NCBI GenBank assembly: GCA_030827005.1
Contig: JAVBJL010000009.1
Coordinates: 103,084-167,083, forward strand
DNA length: 64,000 nucleotides
Direction: 5' to 3'
Source of the DNA: Wigglesworthia glossinidia
GTDB lineage: Bacteria > Pseudomonadota > Gammaproteobacteria > Enterobacterales > Enterobacteriaceae
Shown here: positions 57,434 through 64,000 of the stretch, piece by piece
How the letters are laid out: every line of letters begins with the position of its first letter
How positions within the stretch are numbered: the stretch's first letter is position 1
The notes under the pieces: model-generated
The model's input: only the letters and a program-made list of their open reading frames with translations
The model's database searches: none
Told to the model about the DNA's origin: nothing
Translations under genes and position numbers: made by a program

Positions 57434-58213
57434 ATGACAAATAACGTATATATTGAACAAAAAAAAAATAAAGTAGCAATCGAATTTTTTGAAGTATGTA
57501 AAAAATTTAATAAAATATATACCCTAAATAATATTAACTTAAGTATTTTTTCCGGAAAAGTTATTGTGATTTGTGGTCCATCTGGATCCGGAAAATCTAC
57601 TTTAGTACGGTTAATCAATCGATTAGAAAAATTTGATAGCGGAGAAATTTTTGTCTATGGTAAACCGATATCGAATTTAAAAGGAAATAATTTACGAAAA
57701 TTACGTATGAACATCGGTTTTGTTTTTCAAAAATTTAATTTATATTCAAATTTAAATGTTTTAAATAATGTCGCATTATCTTTAATTCAAATCCAGAACT
57801 GGAAGAAAGAAAAAGCTTATCAATATGCTATCGAAAAATTAAAAGAAGTAGGTATATCAAATAAAACTCATTCTTATCCACACGAGCTTTCGGGTGGACA
57901 ACAACAAAGAGTTGCCATCGCACGAGTTCTGGCGTCAAATGCAAAAATTATTATTTTTGATGAACCGACTTCTGCACTAGATCCTGAGATGATTAGCGAA
58001 GTCATGATTGTTATAAAAAATTTATCTTATCATAAAATAACCATGATAGTTGTTACACACGAAATTCAATTTGCACGAAAAATAGCAGACCAAGTTGTAT
58101 TTTTATCGTCTGGAAAAATTTTAGAACAGTCCGATCCAGAAAATTTTTTTTCAAATCCAAAACATCCACGTGTCAAAAAATTTTTAAAAAAAATACTTTT
58201 TCCATTGAAATAA
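57434..58213 (+). CDS. Polar amino-acid ABC transporter ATPase (GlnQ/GltL-like)
   Basis: GPSGSGKSTLVRLINRLEKFDSGEI, LSGGQQQRVAIARVLASNAKIIIFDEPTSALDPEM. Confidence 0.94.
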   Translation: MTNNVYIEQKKNKVAIEFFEVCKKFNKIYTLNNINLSIFSGKVIVICGPSGSGKSTLVRLINRLEKFDSGEIFVYGKPISNLKGNNLRKLRMNIGFVFQKFNLYSNLNVLNNVALSLIQIQNWKKEKAYQYAIEKLKEVGISNKTHSYPHELSGGQQQRVAIARVLASNAKIIIFDEPTSALDPEMISEVMIVIKNLSYHKITMIVVTHEIQFARKIADQVVFLSSGKILEQSDPENFFSNPKHPRVKKFLKKILFPLK

Positions 58214-58228
58214 GTATAAAGAGAATAT

Positions 58229-58957
58229 ATGCAAAATTTAAGTTTTGATTGGATAGGAACTTTCAAAGGAGAATCTATTACGTGGATAATCACTGGATTA
58301 ATCAATACCGTACTGGTTACTGTAGTTGGATCTTGTTTTGCAACAATTTTTACTGCTATTTTATTTTTTTTAAAAAAAATATCGAATAATTTTTTAAAAT
58401 TTTTTATTTCTTCATTAACATCTATTATCAGAAAAACTCCGTTTTTAGTGCAATTATTTTTTTGGTATTTTTCCGCCTGGAATATATTACCTAAACTTTG
58501 GATAGAATCTATACTGAATTTTTCAAATATTAAAATATTTTCGTATAACATCTATTTATGTACTTCAGAATTTATTTGTTCAGTTTGGTCTTTAGCTATT
58601 TTTACATCTGTCTATTTAATCGAAGAGATACAATCAGGATTGAATAAATTATCAAAAGGACAAAAAGAAGCTGCTCTTTCACAAGGATTGAATACGTGGT
58701 GTATATATTGCAAAATACTATTACCTCAAAGTATATGCAATTCTTATCAGCCAATAATTAGTCAGTATTTAAATTTAATAAAATTGTCTTCTTTAACTTC
58801 TGCTATTGGTTTTGGAGAATTAACATATCACATTCACCAGATAGAAAGTGTTAATGCACATTCCATAGAAGCTTTTGCTATTGGAACAATTTTATATTTA
58901 ATTTTAGGATTATCAATTAGTTGCATTTTATCTTATCTTTTTAAGAAAAAATCATAA
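58229..58957 (+). CDS. Polar amino-acid ABC transporter permease (GltJ-like)
   Basis: Multi-TM; EEIQSGLNKLSKGQKEAALSQGLNTW...LPQSI EAA-loop motif. Confidence 0.9.
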   Translation: MQNLSFDWIGTFKGESITWIITGLINTVLVTVVGSCFATIFTAILFFLKKISNNFLKFFISSLTSIIRKTPFLVQLFFWYFSAWNILPKLWIESILNFSNIKIFSYNIYLCTSEFICSVWSLAIFTSVYLIEEIQSGLNKLSKGQKEAALSQGLNTWCIYCKILLPQSICNSYQPIISQYLNLIKLSSLTSAIGFGELTYHIHQIESVNAHSIEAFAIGTILYLILGLSISCILSYLFKKKS

Positions 58958-58963
58958 AATTTC

Positions 58964-59656
58964 TTGTTTTTTAAGGCGAACATTATGGATTTTCAATGGT
59001 CAATAATTTTAGAAAACCTATCTTATTTTATTTTTGGAAATACTTTCGTAGGAGAAGTTGGAGGATTATTACTTACACTTGTTATTACTATAATTTCTAG
59101 TATTTTTTCTATTTTACTAGGAATATTTTTAACAATGTTGTCCTGGTGTTTTCCAAAAATTTTTGAAAAGATACTGTTTTTTATATCTGAAATTGTCAGA
59201 GGAGTTCCATTAATATTTATAATTTTTTGGATATACTTTACATTTCCATTTTTTTTTTCAAGTTATATTTCACGAGAAATTACGATAATTTTATCTCTAG
59301 TCTGGTTTAATGCATCGGCGGTTATGTATATTATTTTATCTGGAATTAATGCCCTTTCTAGAGGACAGATTGAAGCTGGAATTTCAGAAGGTTTAACTAA
59401 TTTTCAAATTTTTTGGAAAATTTTATTCCCCCAATCTGTTAGAAATTCTTTTCCTTCTTGGAAGAATTTAATTATTAATTTAATAAAAGATACTTCTTTA
59501 GCATTTATTTTAAATGTCCCCGAGCTCACTACGGTTGGGAGTCAGTTGAATAATGTTTTTCAGGTGTATTCTGCAGAAATTTTCTTATTCATTGCTTTTT
59601 TATACTATTTATTGTGTGAAATATTCGAGGTATTTTTCAAATTATTTACCAAATAA
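58964..59656 (+). CDS. Polar amino-acid ABC transporter permease (GltK-like)
   Basis: EIVRGVPLIFIIFWIYFTFP, SGINALSRGQIEAGISEGLTNFQIFWKILFPQSVRN. Probable start is the internal ATG at about 58985 (MDFQWSII). Confidence 0.9.
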   Translation: MFFKANIMDFQWSIILENLSYFIFGNTFVGEVGGLLLTLVITIISSIFSILLGIFLTMLSWCFPKIFEKILFFISEIVRGVPLIFIIFWIYFTFPFFFSSYISREITIILSLVWFNASAVMYIILSGINALSRGQIEAGISEGLTNFQIFWKILFPQSVRNSFPSWKNLIINLIKDTSLAFILNVPELTTVGSQLNNVFQVYSAEIFLFIAFLYYLLCEIFEVFFKLFTK

Positions 59657-59669
59657 AAATTTTAATTAA

Positions 59670-60656
59670 TTAACTTTCAACATTATGCATAAAACGTAAA
59701 AAATTACTTTTAGAATCAATCAAAATTAAATCTTGCGTGTTGTTAAAGCTATTTTCATATGCACGTAAGCTTCTGATAAATACATAAAATTCTGGATCTG
59801 CATTAAAGGATAGCGCATAAAGTTTAGCTGTTTCAGCATCTGCCTCACCTTTTATAATTAAAGATTGTCGCTTAGCTTCTGCTAAAGTACGTGTCACTTT
59901 GTAATCTGCAGTAGCACGTAGTTTTTCCGCTTCTTCTTTTCCTTGTGATCTATGTCGTCTTGCTACGGCTTCTCTTTCGGCTCGCATTCTTTGATAAATA
60001 GCATCGGAAACTTCGGATGGTAAATTAATTTGTTTTATTCTAACGTCTACTACCTCGATTCCTAATGCAGCCATACTATTGGGATGTATACCAACTTCTT
60101 GACCTTGTTGTATTTGATTCGATAGTGCAGTATCTATTTTTTTATTGTATATAGTATCATCTTCGTCTAAACCTGATGTGCCATTATTTAATGAAAATCG
60201 TACGTCGCTCATTAGTTTATTTCTAGAATCTGTTACGATTCCTTTTACGTCTAATCGACCAAGTTCTGATCGTAATCTATCAGAAAATTTTCTTTTTAAT
60301 AACACTTCCCCTTGAGCTACATCTCCGCCTCCAGTGGCTAAGTAATACCTACTAAAATCTATTATTTTCCACTTAATGTAAGAATCTACGATTAAATCTT
60401 TTTTTTCCATTGTGACAAATCGATCTGCTTGATTTTCCATGGTTTGTATTTTTGCGTCAAGATTTTTAACTGTTTCTATTAGAGGTATTTTTATATGTAT
60501 ACCGGGAGTATATATAATTGGCGTATTATCTTCTCCACGTAGTACTTTTCCGAACCTTAGTACTAATCCTCTTTGGCCTTCCTGAACAATGAAAAGCGCA
60601 GAATATAAAAATATAGAAGTTAACAGAAAAATAAAAATTATAAAATATTTTTTCAT
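59670..60656 (-). CDS. hflC: FtsH modulator HflC (SPFH family)
   Basis: VQEGQRGLVLRFGKV, YQRMRAEREAVARRHRSQGKEEAEKLRATADYK. Confidence 0.96.
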   Translation of the reverse strand: MKKYFIIFIFLLTSIFLYSALFIVQEGQRGLVLRFGKVLRGEDNTPIIYTPGIHIKIPLIETVKNLDAKIQTMENQADRFVTMEKKDLIVDSYIKWKIIDFSRYYLATGGGDVAQGEVLLKRKFSDRLRSELGRLDVKGIVTDSRNKLMSDVRFSLNNGTSGLDEDDTIYNKKIDTALSNQIQQGQEVGIHPNSMAALGIEVVDVRIKQINLPSEVSDAIYQRMRAEREAVARRHRSQGKEEAEKLRATADYKVTRTLAEAKRQSLIIKGEADAETAKLYALSFNADPEFYVFIRSLRAYENSFNNTQDLILIDSKSNFLRFMHNVES

Positions 60657-60676
60657 TATATATCTCGCGTTTTATT

Positions 60677-61909
60677 TTAACGTAAAATTAATTCATTTCT
60701 AACATTATTTTTCTTTGTATCAAATTTTTTTTTGTACTTATAAGAATCTTCAGAATTTTTTCGATTATCTGTATTTATATCATTTTGATTTTTTTTGTAA
60801 ATAGTTTCATGTAAATCTTGTTGAGAATTTTTAAATTCAGAATTTTTAAATAATTGATCTAATTGAAATAAAAATAAATTATGATTAGCAGATTCTGCAC
60901 TATGGATAAAAAGTTTTTTATTTTTACTCAAAATACGCTCCATTGTATCAATGTATAATCTTTCTCTTGTAATTTTAGGAGCTATTTTATATTCTGGAAG
61001 AACTTTTGTAAATCTTTGCACTTCTCCTTGTGCTTCTAAAATAGTACGAGCCTTATAGGCTCTTCCTTCTTCTAAGATGCGTTGCGCTTTTCCATTAGCT
61101 TGCGGTTGTACTTCATTTGCATAAGCTTCCGCTTCTCTAATATATTGTTGTTCATTTTCACGTGCAGCAATTGCGTCGTCAAAAGCTGCTTTGACTTCTT
61201 CGGGAGGTCTCGCTGTTTGAAAATTAACATCTAATAATTCAATTCCCATATTATACGGTTGAATAGTTTCTTCTAAAATTTTTTGTGTATCACTGCGTAC
61301 TAATGTTCTTCCTTCTGTGAGAATACGATCCATAGTATATTTTCCAATCACTCCTCTTAATGCACTATCGGTAGCTTGTCGTAAACTGTTATCTGCATTA
61401 GTTACGCTAAATAAATAATTTTTAGGATGAATTACTTTGTATTGAACATTCATTTCTACTTTAACAACATTTTCATCAGAAGTTAACATAATACCAGATG
61501 CTGCTAATTCTCTAACAGATTCTACGTTCACAGGATATATGACGTCAATAAAGCTTGGTTTCCAATTTAGCCCGGGCTGTACAATATGATGAAATTTTCC
61601 TAATCTAAGTATAACGCCTCTTTCTGCTTCTTTAATAGTATAGAATCCACTACTTATCCATACAACTAATAAGCATATTAGTATTGATCCTATGTAAAAT
61701 TTCGGATGTTTATTTGTTTTATGTGTAATATTTTTTCTTTTAAATTTATCAAATTTTTTGCTTAATTTACGAAAAATATCATCAAGATCTGGAGGTAAAG
61801 AATCATATTCATTAGTTTTTTTATCTTTTACATCAGAATTTTTTTGATCTTTTTTCCAAGGATCATTGTACTGATTGATATTAGTTTTGTATGCCATATC
61901 TTTTTCCAT
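60677..61909 (-). CDS. hflK: FtsH modulator HflK (SPFH family)
   Basis: GFYTIKEAERGVILRLGKFHHIVQPGLNWKP, EAEAYANEVQPQANGKAQRI. Confidence 0.96.
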   Translation of the reverse strand: MEKDMAYKTNINQYNDPWKKDQKNSDVKDKKTNEYDSLPPDLDDIFRKLSKKFDKFKRKNITHKTNKHPKFYIGSILICLLVVWISSGFYTIKEAERGVILRLGKFHHIVQPGLNWKPSFIDVIYPVNVESVRELAASGIMLTSDENVVKVEMNVQYKVIHPKNYLFSVTNADNSLRQATDSALRGVIGKYTMDRILTEGRTLVRSDTQKILEETIQPYNMGIELLDVNFQTARPPEEVKAAFDDAIAARENEQQYIREAEAYANEVQPQANGKAQRILEEGRAYKARTILEAQGEVQRFTKVLPEYKIAPKITRERLYIDTMERILSKNKKLFIHSAESANHNLFLFQLDQLFKNSEFKNSQQDLHETIYKKNQNDINTDNRKNSEDSYKYKKKFDTKKNNVRNELILR

Positions 61910-62280
61910 ATGTTATTGAAATATAAAATTTTTAAAAATTTATTTAGTTTAAAAATATTATACGAAATAATGTTAGTATTAAAATTTAGATTGAGACTGT
62001 AGTTATGCATAAATTAAAATATCATTACGGTCATATTTAGTACAAAATAGTATAAAAAAAGATTATTATTTTAAGTTTCTTTAAATTTATTGAAAAATTT
62101 TAAAAAATTCATTTAGATTTTTTAATAAATTATACAATTAAGAGAATTCGCATTGATTTTGCATCATATTGCAACTCAAAAAATTTTTAAACAAAAAAAT
62201 TAAACAATTTACGTGAAACTAGTTATTTTTCAACTATTCTAACAATCATTAGATATTTAGATAAAGCAAAATATTGACTT

Positions 62281-62574
62281 TTATTTTTTAATAACCGAGC
62301 CCTTATTTAAGGGGTTTGACGTAAATGCATAGTTTATGTTACGACAAAAATCTTCGGAAGATTCGTCATTTTTTATATGATTTGGAACTACTGTAGAGAT
62401 GGCATGTTTATATATCATTTGACTAATACTATTTTTTAACAAAATAACAAATTGATCAAATGATTCAATATGACCTTGAAGCTTAATGCCATTAACTAAG
62501 TAAATAGACACTGGAATTCTTTCTCTTCGTAAGGTATTTAAAAAAGGATCTTGTAAGGATTGTCCTTTAGACAT
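62281..62574 (-). CDS. hfq: RNA chaperone Hfq
   Basis: [64 protein letters not shown]; next to miaA. Confidence 0.98.
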   Translation of the reverse strand: MSKGQSLQDPFLNTLRRERIPVSIYLVNGIKLQGHIESFDQFVILLKNSISQMIYKHAISTVVPNHIKNDESSEDFCRNINYAFTSNPLNKGSVIKK

Positions 62575-62628
62575 GTTTTTTCCTGATAATATTTAATAAA
62601 AATATATTTTTTATAAAAATTTTAAAAA

Positions 62629-63588
62629 TTAATTATGGTTAAAATTTTTTTTTAAGAAATTACGTATCTCTTCTACGGCAAAAGTACGAGAGTGAGTATT
62701 AATAATATAGCATGATTTTTCCCACTTACGTAACCATGTTATTTGTTTTTTAGCAAGATATTTTGTTGCGTTTAAAGTAAGAGAAATCATTTTATCATAA
62801 TTTATTTCTCCAGATAAATAAGACCACATTTGAGAATAACCGACACAGCACATTGCAGGAGCATTTTTATAAAGCTTTCTCTTAAATTTTAAATTAGAAA
62901 CTTCTGTTTGAAATCCATTTTCAAGCATTTTATGAAAACGATTTTCAATATTTTTGTATAAAATATTTTTGTTAGGAATTAAAAAAAATTGATACACATC
63001 ATAACAAAATTTTTTTTTCGGTAAATTAAATAACTCTGTAGGAGTAAATCCTGATGCAAGATATATTTCTAAAGCGCGTAATAATCTTTGATGATCATTG
63101 GGATGAATGCGCAGTGCGGATTGTGGATCAACTTTATTTAATTTTCGATATATATAATTCCAACCAAGCTGATTAGCTTGATTTTTTAAGATATTACGAA
63201 TTTTTGGCATACGCGATGGAAGCGTCGATAATCCATAAAATAAAATATAAAAATACAACATACTGCCGCCGACTAATAATGGTATGCGATTATTTAAAAT
63301 AATTTTTTGCATTACACGTAGTGCATCATGTTTAAAATCTCTAATAGAATATCTTTCTGATGGATTACGAATATCAATTAAATGATACGGTCTATATCCC
63401 ATCTCTGATAGAGAGGGTTTGGCAGTACCAATATTCATTCCTCGATAAATACATGCAGAATCTACACTAATAATATCAACTGGCAGATGCTGTTTAAGTT
63501 TTTCTGCAATTTTAGTTTTTCCAGAAGCTGTTGGTCCCATAAGAAAAATGGCTTTAGGACTTTTTTTAGTTTCTAAATTATCGTACAT
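62629..63588 (-). CDS. miaA: tRNA dimethylallyltransferase
   Basis: FLMGPTASGKTKIAEKL, ISVDSACIYRGMNIGTAKPS, LLVGGSMLYF. Confidence 0.97.
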   Translation of the reverse strand: MYDNLETKKSPKAIFLMGPTASGKTKIAEKLKQHLPVDIISVDSACIYRGMNIGTAKPSLSEMGYRPYHLIDIRNPSERYSIRDFKHDALRVMQKIILNNRIPLLVGGSMLYFYILFYGLSTLPSRMPKIRNILKNQANQLGWNYIYRKLNKVDPQSALRIHPNDHQRLLRALEIYLASGFTPTELFNLPKKKFCYDVYQFFLIPNKNILYKNIENRFHKMLENGFQTEVSNLKFKRKLYKNAPAMCCVGYSQMWSYLSGEINYDKMISLTLNATKYLAKKQITWLRKWEKSCYIINTHSRTFAVEEIRNFLKKNFNHN

Positions 63589-63961
63589 AATTTAATTATG
63601 TTAAATAGTAAAATTTTATATGCTCTAAATATAGAGTATATTTGTTTAATTATATTAAAAATACTTTAAAATATCGTATATAACTATTATTAAGTATATA
63701 ATATATTATTTTAAAATATATAATAAAATTTTAAATTTATTAAATTTTTCATGTGAAAAGATATAAAATTAATGTAAATATTTTTAATGTTCTGGATAAA
63801 ATTGTTATTATTTTGTGTATATTAAATATTTAATAAAAAAATGTTAATAAAAAATTTCTTAAATGTTTATTTAGATAAAAATTTTTAAAAAAATATATTA
63901 TTTAAATATCTAATATTTATTATACATAATTTGTTTTATCAAAGTAATACGTATTAACCTT

Positions 63962-64000
63962 ATGGATAAAATTTTAGTATGGTTTCGAAATGATTTGAGA
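63962..64000 (+). CDS. phrB: Start of a deoxyribodipyrimidine photolyase (truncated by window edge)
   Basis: ATG opens MDKILVWFRNDLR, the photolyase/cryptochrome N-terminal signature. Confidence 0.85.
   Translation, partial: MDKILVWFRNDLR

Noticed and set aside
58066-58551. 161-aa minus-strand ORF across the ABC ATPase/permease junction
   Set aside because: Opposes two well-supported genes; low-complexity translation.

Overview
This 64-kb window is very AT-rich. Gene content and order identify it as a chromosomal segment of a reduced gammaproteobacterial insect endosymbiont. A Wigglesworthia-like (tsetse) symbiont fits best because flagellar sigma-28 fliA co-occurs with ribB, folP, pdxJ and coaE, but the species call is inference. 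The window is almost entirely eroded versions of E. coli operons: cca | ribB | DAHP synthase | recA-alaS-tRNA-Ser-tRNA-Arg | greA | rlmE-ftsH-folP-glmM-secG-tRNA-Leu-tRNA-fMet-nusA-infB-rbfA-truB-rpsO-pnp-deaD | mdlAB | gpmA | ddlA | holE | ftn | the dcw cluster rsmH to lpxC | secA | fliA | acpS-pdxJ-rnc-lepB-lepA | coaE | a four-gene polar amino-acid ABC importer | hflC-hflK-hfq-miaA | start of a photolyase gene. I saw no mobile elements, CRISPR arrays, prophage or rRNA. The strongest unusual signal is ftsL: its natural ATG, 4 nt after rsmH, is out of frame with the conserved FtsL body, and the break lies at a run of nine A's. One extra A (9A to 10A) restores a full-length FtsL, a candidate for rescue by polymerase slippage. 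It lies in a genome where several intact genes carry 10-13 A runs (rsmH 13, rbfA 12, recA 11). Other points: a recognisable holE (Pol III theta), an initiator tRNA with U1-A72 as the only tRNA here with an encoded CCA, an S15 lacking its TGS-x-E motif, LepA with Asp to Asn in the P-loop, RecA without its acidic tail, SecA without its C-terminal metal-binding domain, and precise losses of csrA, recX, rimP, era/recO, hflX, ddlB and secM. All homology calls come from remembered family motifs; no searches were run.
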